Assembly (NCBI RefSeq): GCF_015143595.1 | Contig: NZ_WYEU01000001.1 | Location: 868,001 to 932,000, forward strand | Origin: Sneathiella sp. P13V-1 | GTDB lineage: Bacteria > Pseudomonadota > Alphaproteobacteria > Sneathiellales > Sneathiellaceae | Direction of reading: 5' to 3' | DNA length: 64,000 bases | Shown here: positions 36,910-44,473 of the stretch, one piece after another | Numbering within the stretch: the stretch's first letter is position 1 | Layout of the letters: each line of letters starts with the position of its first letter | The notes under the pieces: model-generated | The model's input: only the letters and a program-made list of their open reading frames with translations | The model's database searches: none | What the model was told of the DNA's origin: nothing | Position numbers and translations under genes: made by a program

Positions 36910-37739
36910 AGGGTTCGCATATCCTTCTCATCTGTGAAACGGCGATTATAAAGGGTAATGATCTGCGCAGCGGTTTCCTCGACCGATCGACGGGAGACAT
37001 CAATAATGGGCCAGCCCTGCTTTGTACAAAGTTTTCGGGCAAAAATAACTTCCTGCTTAATCCGCTCTAAATCCACATAAGAGGTTTCATTTTTCTCCTG
37101 CAAAGAAAGCAGCCTGTTTTTACGGATCTGTGATAACCGATCCGGGCTTGTGGTCAGGCCTACGACAAACGGATTTTTCAAATGAAATAACTGATCGGGC
37201 AGGGGACAATCCAACACAATAGGGACATTGGCCGTTTTGATCCCCCGGTGGGATAAATAGAAAGACGTTGGTGTTTTAGAGGTCCGAGAGACCCCAACCA
37301 GAACTATATCCGCATCTTCCAGCCCTTCGGGCATCTGACCATCATCATGGGCCATGGTATAATTCAAGGCCTCGATGCGGGCGAAATACTGCTGGTCCAG
37401 CGCATGTTGCCTTCCAGGGCGATTTCGGGCTTCCTGACCCAAATACTGTGAAAAGGCCGCAAGAACCGGATCCAGAACAGAAACACAAGGCACCCCCAGA
37501 TTTCGGCATCCCTTTTCCAGAATGCCGCGAAGCTCCTTATTCACCAGCGTAAAAAGCACCAGACCCGGATTTTTCTTAATAGAATCAATAATATCATCCA
37601 ATTGGCGAACGGTGCGTGTCATGGACCAGACATGTTCAATTGGAACAGCACTTTCAAATTGAACCAAGGATGCCTTTGCCATGGATTGCAGGGTTTCACC
37701 TGTTGAATCTGATACCAGATGCAAATGAAATTCACCCAT
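36906..37739 (-). CDS. ppsR: Pyruvate, water dikinase / PPDK regulatory protein
   Basis: DUF299 bifunctional kinase-phosphorylase that switches phosphoenolpyruvate synthase or pyruvate phosphate dikinase on and off by ADP-dependent phosphorylation. ATG 37739 gives 277 residues starting MGEFHLHLVSDSTGETLQ, the standard N-terminus, with GGGACG upstream. The P-loop-like VGVSRTSKTPTSFYLSHRG lies near 147. It is first gene of its leftward operon and borders the candidate origin, as DUF299 genes do in Caulobacter. Confidence 0.94.
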   Translation of the reverse strand: MGEFHLHLVSDSTGETLQSMAKASLVQFESAVPIEHVWSMTRTVRQLDDIIDSIKKNPGLVLFTLVNKELRGILEKGCRNLGVPCVSVLDPVLAAFSQYLGQEARNRPGRQHALDQQYFARIEALNYTMAHDDGQMPEGLEDADIVLVGVSRTSKTPTSFYLSHRGIKTANVPIVLDCPLPDQLFHLKNPFVVGLTTSPDRLSQIRKNRLLSLQEKNETSYVDLERIKQEVIFARKLCTKQGWPIIDVSRRSVEETAAQIITLYNRRFTDEKDMRTL

Positions 37740-38160
37740 ATGTTCGTCCCGCTTAGATTTTAACGTCAACCACTTGCCTGTGGATTATGTGGATAACAGG
37801 GATAACACGGCAGTTGGGATAGGTTCAAAATTTTTATTCCCCGCTTACCCCTTTTTTTGAGGTGTAAATCTACACGGGTGCATAACTGTAAATACATGTT
37901 TTGAAAAATGGGGATAAATACCTGTATAGGCAGGTTTTAGAAAGTTATCCCCGCTATTCACGTTTTTATGCACACCGTAAAAACGCGGTTATTAAGCTGT
38001 TATCCGCAAATTCCTGAAAAGACTGGATTCAATCCACAAATTTCCTGTAAAGAATGTGCATGAAAAATCATCCCCGTTATCCACAGGTATCAACTACAAC
38101 AACTACCTTTTTATATAAATATATATTGATAGGGATAACTTTTTTAAGGAAAGCAGCTCC
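37740..38160. other. oriC: Candidate replication origin oriC
   Basis: A 421-base gap between divergent ppsR and hemE. It has three exact DnaA boxes (TTATNCACA): 37788-37796 on the minus strand, 37966-37974 and 38077-38085 on the plus strand. One-mismatch boxes lie at 37779-37787, 37877-37885 and 38000-38008, and several GGGATAA-type weak elements recur between. An AT tract at 38108-38130 next to hemE could be the unwinding element. One GANTC methylation site is at 38026. The Caulobacter origin lies in the same hemE/DUF299 position. Confidence 0.85.
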
Positions 38161-39207
38161 GTGCCAAACTCTACAGACAAGCGTTTTTTAAAAGCTCTGA
38201 ATAAGGAAAAACTGGATCGTCCTCCTTTTTGGCTCATGCGCCAAGCGGGTCGCTACCTTCCAGAATATCGCCAGACACGGGCAGACGCAGGCTCTTTTCT
38301 TGATCTTTGCTACACACCAAAGCTTGCCGAAGAAGTAACATTGCAGCCGCTTCGCCGCTACGATATGGATGCTGCCATTCTTTTTGCGGATATTCTGCTT
38401 ATCCCGGATGCTTTGGGGCAGCCTCTTGCTTACAAGGAAGGCGAAGGACCTGTTCTGGATCCCGTTCGCTCGGCAAAAGAGCTAAGCTCATTGTCTATGG
38501 ATCGGCTTCATGATCATCTAGCGCCGGTGTATGAGACCGTTAGCCGCCTTAGTAGCTCCATCCCTAGCCATTGTAGCTTAATAGGCTTTGCGGGTGCTCC
38601 CTGGACCGTGGCGACCTATATGGTGGAGGGTCGTGGGTCCAAAGATTATGCCAATATCAAAAAATGGATGTACTCAGATCCTGCTGGTTTTCAGCAACTG
38701 ATGGATATTCTGGTCGTTTCGACTGCGGAATATTTAATCCACCAAATCAAGGCCGGGGCTGAAGCTGTTCAGATCTTTGATACCTGGGCCGGTGTCTTGC
38801 CAGATGTAGAATTTCGCCGTTGGGTGATCGAACCCACCAAACGCATCGTAGAACTTATTCGGAAAGACTATCCGGACTTCCCTGTGATTGGCTTTCCAAA
38901 AGGGGTTGCGGGCAATCTGATGGAATTTGTGAAGGAAACAGGGGTAACAGGGGTGAGCCTTGATGCTTCTGCACCACTAGAGTGGGCCAAACGGGAAATT
39001 CAGCCGCATGTGACGGTTCAGGGTAATCTGGATCCGATCCTGTTGGTGGCGGGTGGACAGGCCATGGTGGACCGCATTCATCAAATTCTGGAAACGTTTA
39101 AGGACGGGTCGCACATTTTCAATCTGGGGCACGGGATTATTCCGCAAACTCCCCCTGAAAATGTGGGCTTGCTTGCAGACACTTTAAAAAACTGGAAAGC
39201 AAGTTAA
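38161..39207 (+). CDS. hemE: Uroporphyrinogen decarboxylase
   Basis: Decarboxylates uroporphyrinogen III to coproporphyrinogen III in heme synthesis. The 348-residue protein carries the signature [21 protein letters not shown] near 21, the catalytic-pocket [12 protein letters not shown] near 80, and [15 protein letters not shown] near 321. The start is GTG 38161 with AAGGA upstream. hemH follows after 12 bases. Its promoter must lie in or near the AT-rich tract of the candidate origin. Confidence 0.96.
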   Translation: MPNSTDKRFLKALNKEKLDRPPFWLMRQAGRYLPEYRQTRADAGSFLDLCYTPKLAEEVTLQPLRRYDMDAAILFADILLIPDALGQPLAYKEGEGPVLDPVRSAKELSSLSMDRLHDHLAPVYETVSRLSSSIPSHCSLIGFAGAPWTVATYMVEGRGSKDYANIKKWMYSDPAGFQQLMDILVVSTAEYLIHQIKAGAEAVQIFDTWAGVLPDVEFRRWVIEPTKRIVELIRKDYPDFPVIGFPKGVAGNLMEFVKETGVTGVSLDASAPLEWAKREIQPHVTVQGNLDPILLVAGGQAMVDRIHQILETFKDGSHIFNLGHGIIPQTPPENVGLLADTLKNWKAS

Positions 39208-39219
39208 AGGATAAGATCT

Positions 39220-40245
39220 GTGGCACGCAAAGCGGTCGTTTTATTTAATCTGGGTGGTCCTGATAATCTGGAGGCGGTTGAACCTTTTCTGTTCAATCTC
39301 TTTTATGATCCAGCCATTATTCGTCTTCCAAAACCCCTTCGGTTTCTGGTGGCAAAGCTGATTTCAAAACGCCGTGGTCCCATTGCCCGTGAAATATATG
39401 AAAATATGGGGGGCAGGTCTCCGATCGTGCCGCAAACCGAAGATCAGGCCTCTTCTCTCTCTGCTTTGTTAAATGATGGGGGGGATGAATATCAGGTCTT
39501 TATTGCCATGCGTTATTGGCATCCAAGGGCAGTACAAACCGTAAAGGACGTGAAAGCCTTTAATCCGGACGAAGTTATTCTTCTGCCTCTTTATCCGCAG
39601 TTTTCAACGACAACGACGGCGTCTTCTTTGGAAGAGTGGGAAGGGGAAGCAAAAAGACAGGGGCTTGAGGTGCCAACCTCCTCCATCTGTTGTTATCCTG
39701 ATGAAGCCGGATTTGTTGAGGCTAATGCCGAGCTTATCAAGGCAAAGCTGGCGGAGGTTAAAGGCGATCAACTTCCAAGGCTTTTATTTTCAGCTCATGG
39801 TCTTCCTAAAAAGATTGTGGATGCAGGGGATCCATATCCCTGGCAGGTGGAACAATCAGTTAATGCCATTATGAAGGCACTCGGCCGGGATGATCTGGAG
39901 CATCTGATCTGTTTTCAAAGCCGGGTTGGACCTGTGGAATGGATCGGCCCCGACACCGAAGAAGAGATTAAACGGGCGGGCGCAGAAAAACGCTCTGTCA
40001 TGGTGATCCCGGTGGCTTTTGTATCGGAGCATTCAGAAACACTGGTCGAGCTGGATATTGAATATGGAGAGCTTGCCAAAGAAGTCGGTATTCCTGAATA
40101 TTTGCGTGTTCCGACAGTGACCACAAATCCGTTCTTCGTTGAAGGGCTTGCCCGTCTGGTTAAAGGATGTCAAAAGAACTGCATGACAAGTAGTTGCGGG
40201 AAGCGGATTTGCCCGGCAAATGCGGCTGGTTGTAAGACAACCTAA
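39220..40245 (+). CDS. hemH: Ferrochelatase
   Basis: Inserts ferrous iron into protoporphyrin IX. The 341-residue protein has SAHGLPKKIVDAGDPY near 190 with the catalytic histidine, CFQSRVGPVEWIGP near 228 and SEHSETLVELDIEY near 266 with the conserved glutamates. The C-terminus has five cysteines in CQKNC, SSCGKRIC and AAGC, reminiscent of [2Fe-2S]-binding ferrochelatases known from Caulobacter; cluster binding is an inference. GTG start, between hemE and hemJ. Confidence 0.94.
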   Translation: MARKAVVLFNLGGPDNLEAVEPFLFNLFYDPAIIRLPKPLRFLVAKLISKRRGPIAREIYENMGGRSPIVPQTEDQASSLSALLNDGGDEYQVFIAMRYWHPRAVQTVKDVKAFNPDEVILLPLYPQFSTTTTASSLEEWEGEAKRQGLEVPTSSICCYPDEAGFVEANAELIKAKLAEVKGDQLPRLLFSAHGLPKKIVDAGDPYPWQVEQSVNAIMKALGRDDLEHLICFQSRVGPVEWIGPDTEEEIKRAGAEKRSVMVIPVAFVSEHSETLVELDIEYGELAKEVGIPEYLRVPTVTTNPFFVEGLARLVKGCQKNCMTSSCGKRICPANAAGCKTT

Positions 40246-40261
40246 AAACTGAGGGGATATT

Positions 40262-40711
40262 ATGGGCGATTTTCTGGCAGATAATTATCAGTGGATCAAA
40301 GCGTTCCATATTATCTCTGTTATTGCCTGGATGGCGGGCATGTTCTATCTGCCACGTCTCTTTGTCTATCATGTAGATGCGGAGGTTGGCTCTCAGCAAT
40401 CTGAGACTTTCAAGATCATGGAGCGGCGTCTACTTCGGGCCATTATAAACCCGGCGATGATTTCGAGCTTTGTCTTTGGTATTTTTCTTCTTCTGACACC
40501 GGGTATTGTAGATTGGAACTCTGGCTGGATCTGGGTGAAACTGGCTATGTTATTCCTGATGACAGGATTTCATGGTAGCCTTTCCAGATGGCGTCGGGAT
40601 TTTGAGGCAGATAAAAATCAGAAGTCCGCGAAATTCTATCGGTACGCAAACGAAATACCGACTATATTGATGATAATTATTGTCATTATGGTGGTTGTTA
40701 AGCCTTTTTAA
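40262..40711 (+). CDS. hemJ: Protoporphyrinogen IX oxidase HemJ
   Basis: Membrane oxidase that converts protoporphyrinogen IX to protoporphyrin IX. The 149-residue protein has four hydrophobic helices and the conserved first-helix histidine in KAFHIISVIAWMAGMFYLPR near residue 16, plus VKLAMLFLMTGFH near 98. It follows hemH by 16 bases, so hemE, hemH and hemJ encode the last steps apart from coproporphyrinogen oxidase as one operon. Confidence 0.92.
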   Translation: MGDFLADNYQWIKAFHIISVIAWMAGMFYLPRLFVYHVDAEVGSQQSETFKIMERRLLRAIINPAMISSFVFGIFLLLTPGIVDWNSGWIWVKLAMLFLMTGFHGSLSRWRRDFEADKNQKSAKFYRYANEIPTILMIIIVIMVVVKPF

Positions 40712-40939
40712 GCGATTTTTACTCTATATTAGTTGTTATTCCCGTTGACTTAGCCCGATTTAGCTGGCATTCATAATGCCCAACCAGAGAGGGCGATGAC
40801 GGGTATCGCCTTACACCAAACGGAAATTGGTATTCTTCTTACAGGGAAGACAAACATCTCTTAAAAGCGAGTTTACCTTCGCTGTAAAAAATCCACCTTA
40901 CCTTCACGTATTAATTATTGCTCATCTTCAGAGATTTAC
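40712..40939 (+). promoter_or_regulatory. rho leader with two hairpins
   Basis: This 228-base gap before rho contains a perfect GGCATT / AATGCC inverted repeat (40766-40780, 3-base loop) and a second stem GGCGAT / ATCGCC (40792-40810). Rho commonly controls its own gene through the leader; whether these hairpins take part is inference. A TTGACT at 40745-40750 may belong to a promoter, but no -10 at good spacing was found. Confidence 0.4.
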
Positions 40940-42199
40940 ATGAATCTTCAAGAACTTAAAAAGAAATCCCCACCAGAACTTCTCGCAGCAGCAGAAGAAC
41001 TTGAAATTGAAAATGCATCAACGATGCGTAAACAGGAACTGCTTTTTGCCATATTAAAGCAGAAAGCCGAAAACGGTGAAGAGATCACCGGTGGGGGCGT
41101 TCTTGAGATCTTGTCGGATGGTTTTGGTTTCCTCCGATCCCCTGACGCCAACTATCTGGCGGGTCCTGATGACATTTATGTCTCTCCAAGCCAGATCCGC
41201 AGATTTTCTCTACGTACAGGTGATACGGTAGAGGGTGAAATTCGCAGCCCTAAAGACGGGGAACGATATTTTGCCCTTCTTAAAGTTCAGAAGATCAATT
41301 TTGAAGATCCTGAAAAAGCCCGTCATAAGATCAATTTTGACAATCTGACACCTCTCTATCCGGATGAGCGTATTAAGCTGGAAACGCCGGACCCAACCAG
41401 TAAAGATATTTCCTCTGCCCGGGTGATTGACCTGGTCTCCCCACAAGGTAAAGGACAGCGTGCCTTGATCGTGGCGCCGCCAAGAACTGGTAAAACTGTT
41501 CTTCTTCAAAATATTGCGAATTCCATCACCACTAATAATCCGGAAGTCTATCTGATCGTTCTTCTGATTGATGAACGCCCGGAAGAGGTGACGGATATGA
41601 AACGCTCTGTGAATGGTGAAGTGATTTCCTCCACCTTTGATGAGCCTGCCTCCCGTCACGTTCAGGTGGCTGAGATGGTAATCGAGAAAGCAAAACGTCT
41701 TGTTGAGCATAAACGGGATGTTGTGATCCTTCTGGACAGCATCACTCGCCTTGCACGCGCCTATAACACGGTGGTTCCATCCAGTGGTAAGGTTTTGACC
41801 GGTGGTGTGGATGCGAACGCTCTGCAGCGTCCTAAGCGCTTCTTTGGTGCCGCCCGTAATATTGAGGAAGGCGGCTCTCTCACAATCTGTGCGACAGCCC
41901 TGATTGATACGGGCTCCCGTATGGATGAGGTGATCTTCGAAGAATTTAAAGGCACCGGTAACTCCGAGATTATTCTGGATCGCAAACTTTCTGACAAACG
42001 TGTCTTCCCAGCCATCGACATCACGAAGTCTGGTACCCGTAAGGAAGAGCTTCTTGTGGATCCGGCAACCTTGCAGAAAATGTGGGTTCTTCGCCGTATT
42101 CTCAACCCAATGGGCACAACGGATGCGATGGAATTCCTGCTCGACAAGTTGAAATCCAGCAAGACAAATGACGATTTCTTCGACTCTATGAATACATAG
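40940..42199 (+). CDS. rho: Transcription termination factor Rho
   Basis: Hexameric RNA-dependent ATPase that terminates transcripts. The 419-residue protein has the N-terminal RNA-binding domain ([21 protein letters not shown] near 55), Walker [17 protein letters not shown] near 176, [15 protein letters not shown] near 262 with the Walker B aspartate, and the Q/R-loop region near [20 protein letters not shown]. Length and motifs are normal. It ends at a strong terminator. Confidence 0.97.
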   Translation: MNLQELKKKSPPELLAAAEELEIENASTMRKQELLFAILKQKAENGEEITGGGVLEILSDGFGFLRSPDANYLAGPDDIYVSPSQIRRFSLRTGDTVEGEIRSPKDGERYFALLKVQKINFEDPEKARHKINFDNLTPLYPDERIKLETPDPTSKDISSARVIDLVSPQGKGQRALIVAPPRTGKTVLLQNIANSITTNNPEVYLIVLLIDERPEEVTDMKRSVNGEVISSTFDEPASRHVQVAEMVIEKAKRLVEHKRDVVILLDSITRLARAYNTVVPSSGKVLTGGVDANALQRPKRFFGAARNIEEGGSLTICATALIDTGSRMDEVIFEEFKGTGNSEIILDRKLSDKRVFPAIDITKSGTRKEELLVDPATLQKMWVLRRILNPMGTTDAMEFLLDKLKSSKTNDDFFDSMNT

Positions 42200-42216
42200 A
42201 AGATCTGGATATTTTT

Positions 42217-42248
42217 CTTAAAAAGGCGCAGAAAACAGCGCCTTTTTT
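42217..42248 (+). terminator. Intrinsic terminator of rho
   Basis: AAAAGGCGC / GCGCCTTTT stem with an 8-base loop and six Ts at 42243-42248, 25 bases past the rho stop. Confidence 0.88.
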
Positions 42249-42263
42249 AATGTCTGGTTAATG

Positions 42264-42283
42264 GTAATAACATATGTTATTAC
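42264..42283. promoter_or_regulatory. Perfect 20-bp palindrome, probable toxin-antitoxin operator
   Basis: Half-site GTAATAACAT followed by its exact reverse complement, 30 bases upstream of the AbrB-type antitoxin start. Type II antitoxins with AbrB DNA-binding domains usually repress their own operon, so this is the likely operator. The chance of a perfect 20-bp palindrome at a given site is about one in a million. Confidence 0.7.
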
Positions 42284-42313
42284 TAATTTGATTTAAATTT
42301 TATCCATTGCCTG

Positions 42314-42556
42314 ATGAAAAAAGACGTAAAAGAATTTGAAACAAAACTCCGTAAAACGGGGAGTGCAGCAGGGGTGACCATCCCGGCCGAATTTTTACGT
42401 CATCTGGGATATGATATTGGTGATCAGCTACGTGTCACCTTGATGGATCAGGGGCTTAAAGTTCAAAAAGTCGATCCTGATTTTGATGCTTATATGAAGC
42501 TCTATGATCAGGTGGAAGATCGGTTTATGCCTCTGTTCAAAAGATTGGAAGGGTGA
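42314..42556 (+). CDS. AbrB/MazE-type antitoxin
   Basis: An 80-residue protein with an AbrB swapped-hairpin domain (LRKTGSAAGVTIPAEFLRHLGY, then GDQLRVTLMDQGLKVQKV, residues about 12-52) and a C-terminal helix DPDFDAYMKLYDQVEDRFMPLF. That tail resembles the toxin-binding helix of AbrB-type antitoxins paired with Doc toxins. It is separated from the Doc-like gene by three bases and preceded by a palindromic operator candidate. Confidence 0.82.
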   Translation: MKKDVKEFETKLRKTGSAAGVTIPAEFLRHLGYDIGDQLRVTLMDQGLKVQKVDPDFDAYMKLYDQVEDRFMPLFKRLEG

Positions 42557-42559
42557 GAA

Positions 42560-42964
42560 ATGTCTGTTCTTCTTCCAAACCGCTCTACCATCCTTGAAAT
42601 TGCCAGACGCCAATCCCGTCTTTTTTCAATCCCGGAAATCGACATGGATGAGAAAAAACTGACAGCCGCCCTGGCCTGGCCGCGTTTGATGATCAAGACG
42701 GATCAAAATGCCAATATCTTTCAGGTGGGGGCAGCCCTCTTTACGGGCATTATCTCGGAGAAGCCTTTAAGCATTGGAAATCCGCATCTGGCGTTTACCT
42801 TGTTGGTTCTCATGCTTCGCCGAAATGGGGTATCTTTGGATATCAGTAATCAGGATGCCTTAAAGATGATCAAGGCCCATATGATGGGGAAACTGGATGA
42901 GGAACAGATCGTCCAATTTATTACCGGTCAGTCTATTCCTCAAAATCTGTTGGAAGCAGGCTGA
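42560..42964 (+). CDS. Doc-like protein with a degenerate Fic motif
   Basis: A 134-residue protein that aligns with Doc of phage P1: NIFQVGAALFTGIISE matches the helix before the Fic motif and LLVLMLRRNGV matches Doc's LLFLRRNGV. The catalytic motif HxFxDANKR of Doc is here KPLSIGNPH: the His, Phe, Asp, Lys and Arg are all replaced and only GN remains. Doc phosphorylates EF-Tu; this protein should lack that kinase activity. It may be a relic, a repressor partner, or an altered toxin. Three bases separate it from the antitoxin, and its stop lies in a terminator stem. Confidence 0.75.
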   Translation: MSVLLPNRSTILEIARRQSRLFSIPEIDMDEKKLTAALAWPRLMIKTDQNANIFQVGAALFTGIISEKPLSIGNPHLAFTLLVLMLRRNGVSLDISNQDALKMIKAHMMGKLDEEQIVQFITGQSIPQNLLEAG

Positions 42965-42987
42965 CCCGAAAGTCAGCCTTGTTTTTT
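42958..42987 (+). terminator. Intrinsic terminator after the Doc-like gene
   Basis: AGGCTGAC / GTCAGCCT perfect 8-bp stem with a 6-base loop, then TG and six Ts. The stop codon of the Doc-like gene is inside the left arm. Confidence 0.85.
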
Positions 42988-43960
42988 ACAAAGTAAAGAT
43001 GGTGGATCCGGTTGTTTTCCGGCCTTCCAGATCTTCATGGGCTTTGGCAGCCTCGGACAAATGATACCGTTGTCCGATATTCACTTTCACGATGCCTTTT
43101 TCGACCATATCAATAAGATCTGCAGCTGATTTGACCAAATCTTCGCGTTTGTCGTTATATGTCATCAAGGTAGGGCGGGTGACATAAAGGGAACCTTTTG
43201 CCGCCAAAATACCCAGATCCACATCATTTACCGGACCAGTGGCATTACCGTAAGATACCATCAAACCACGGGGTTGCAGGCAATCCAGCGATCCTTCAAA
43301 TGTATCCTTACCAATACTGTCATAGACAACAGGAACACCTTTTCCATCAGTGATTTCCATAACACGTTTCTGGAAATCTTCTTCGCGGTAATTGATGGTG
43401 TGATGACATCCATTGGCTTTGGCAAGTTCGGCTTTTTCTTCTGATCCAACCGTACCGATCACTGTTGCCCCAATATGATTGGCCCACTGACAGGCCATCA
43501 ATCCGACACCGCCCGCTGCGGCGTGAAAGAGGATCGTATCCCCTTGTTTCACGTGAAACGTCCGTTGCAGAAGATATTCTGTGGTCATGCCCTGAAGCAT
43601 CATGGCAGCAGCCGTTTCATCATCAATGCTGTCCGGCATTTTGATCAGAATGTCAGCGGGCATGACTCGCTCTTCTGCGTAGGCCCCGATTGGACGCCCA
43701 GCATAAGCAACGCGGTCACCAACGGCAAATTCAGTAACACCTGATCCCAATTCCACAATAACACCGGCAGCTTCCATACCTGGTGTGTTTGGAAGAGGGG
43801 CAGGGTAGAGACCTGTTCTGAAATAGACATCGATAAAGTTCAAACCAACAGCTTTATGTTGAATGCGAACTTCACCGGGACCGGGAGATCCAACCTCCAC
43901 ATCTTCCCATTTCATAACTTCCGGTCCACCGACCTCATGAAAACGAATTGCTTTTGTCAT
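42986..43960 (-). CDS. Quinone oxidoreductase (QOR, medium-chain dehydrogenase family)
   Basis: NADPH-dependent quinone reductase of the zinc-independent QOR group. The 324-residue protein begins MTKAIRFHEVGGPEVMKWEDV, has GLNFIDVYFRTGLYPAPLP near 54, and the nucleotide motif HAAAGGVGLMACQWANHIGA near 144; no structural zinc cysteines are present. The codons for TFHVKQGD near 133 hold a parS-like site, so part of this sequence is under dual constraint. It lies 32 bases upstream of nothing else on its strand and downstream of ogt. Confidence 0.9.
   Translation of the reverse strand: MTKAIRFHEVGGPEVMKWEDVEVGSPGPGEVRIQHKAVGLNFIDVYFRTGLYPAPLPNTPGMEAAGVIVELGSGVTEFAVGDRVAYAGRPIGAYAEERVMPADILIKMPDSIDDETAAAMMLQGMTTEYLLQRTFHVKQGDTILFHAAAGGVGLMACQWANHIGATVIGTVGSEEKAELAKANGCHHTINYREEDFQKRVMEITDGKGVPVVYDSIGKDTFEGSLDCLQPRGLMVSYGNATGPVNDVDLGILAAKGSLYVTRPTLMTYNDKREDLVKSAADLIDMVEKGIVKVNIGQRYHLSEAAKAHEDLEGRKTTGSTIFTL
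43545..43560. promoter_or_regulatory. parS: parS-like site 1, inside the quinone oxidoreductase gene
   Basis: TGTTTCACGTGAAACG matches the parS consensus TGTTTCACGTGAAACA at 15 of 16 positions. It lies about 5.4 kb to the right of the candidate oriC and 7.2 kb before parA. Confidence 0.8.
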
Positions 43961-43992
43961 CTTTTACCTCTTCAGCGCGCCCCGCTTTAAAC

Positions 43993-44472
43993 TCAAAGAT
44001 CCAGTGTTTGCTGCTGTGGGGGAAGGGCTCCTTCCAGTTGCAACAATATTTTTTTGGTATCCACACCACCAAGGCCTGAAAAACCGCCCATTTCCTTACC
44101 TGCTGCCAAGACACGATGGCAGGGGATAATAACAGGAATGGGATTAAGTCCGCAGGCATTACCAACGGCTTGGGCTGAACTGTCAATTTCCTTGGCAATC
44201 TCTCCATAAGACTTAGTGGATCCTCCAGGAATGGCAGACATGGCAGCACAAACCTGCTTTTGAAAATCCGACCCTGGTGGATTTAGGGGCAGATCAAAAT
44301 CAAGCCGGTTTCCGTCAAAATAGTCATTGAGCTGATCTACGGCTTCTTTCAACAGGTCTGTTTCTGTTTGCCATTCTTCCGGCACCCATCCCCAATCCAG
44401 TGAAATAATGGCTCCGTTTTCTTCTGTCACTGTCAGATCCCCGATGGGACTATGCATACAAAGTTGCGGCAT
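43993..44472 (-). CDS. ogt: Methylated-DNA-protein-cysteine methyltransferase
   Basis: Suicide repair enzyme that transfers alkyl groups from O6-alkylguanine to its own cysteine. The 159-residue protein has the active site IIPCHRVLAAGKEMGGFSGLGG near 124 and the recognition-helix region GSTKSYGEIAKEIDSSAQAVGNA near 98. ATG 44472 was chosen because GGAGGG stands 7-8 bases upstream; TTG 44487 would lie on that ribosome-binding site. It starts one base after the stop of the YyaL-type gene. Confidence 0.93.
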   Translation of the reverse strand: MPQLCMHSPIGDLTVTEENGAIISLDWGWVPEEWQTETDLLKEAVDQLNDYFDGNRLDFDLPLNPPGSDFQKQVCAAMSAIPGGSTKSYGEIAKEIDSSAQAVGNACGLNPIPVIIPCHRVLAAGKEMGGFSGLGGVDTKKILLQLEGALPPQQQTLDL

Positions 44473-44473
44473 C

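Noticed and set aside
42247-42261. Second TTAA-N7-TTAA (CtrA-like) element before the antitoxin gene
   Set aside because: Its left half is the T-tract of the rho terminator, and such matches are expected about once per 64 kb; chance is the simpler explanation.
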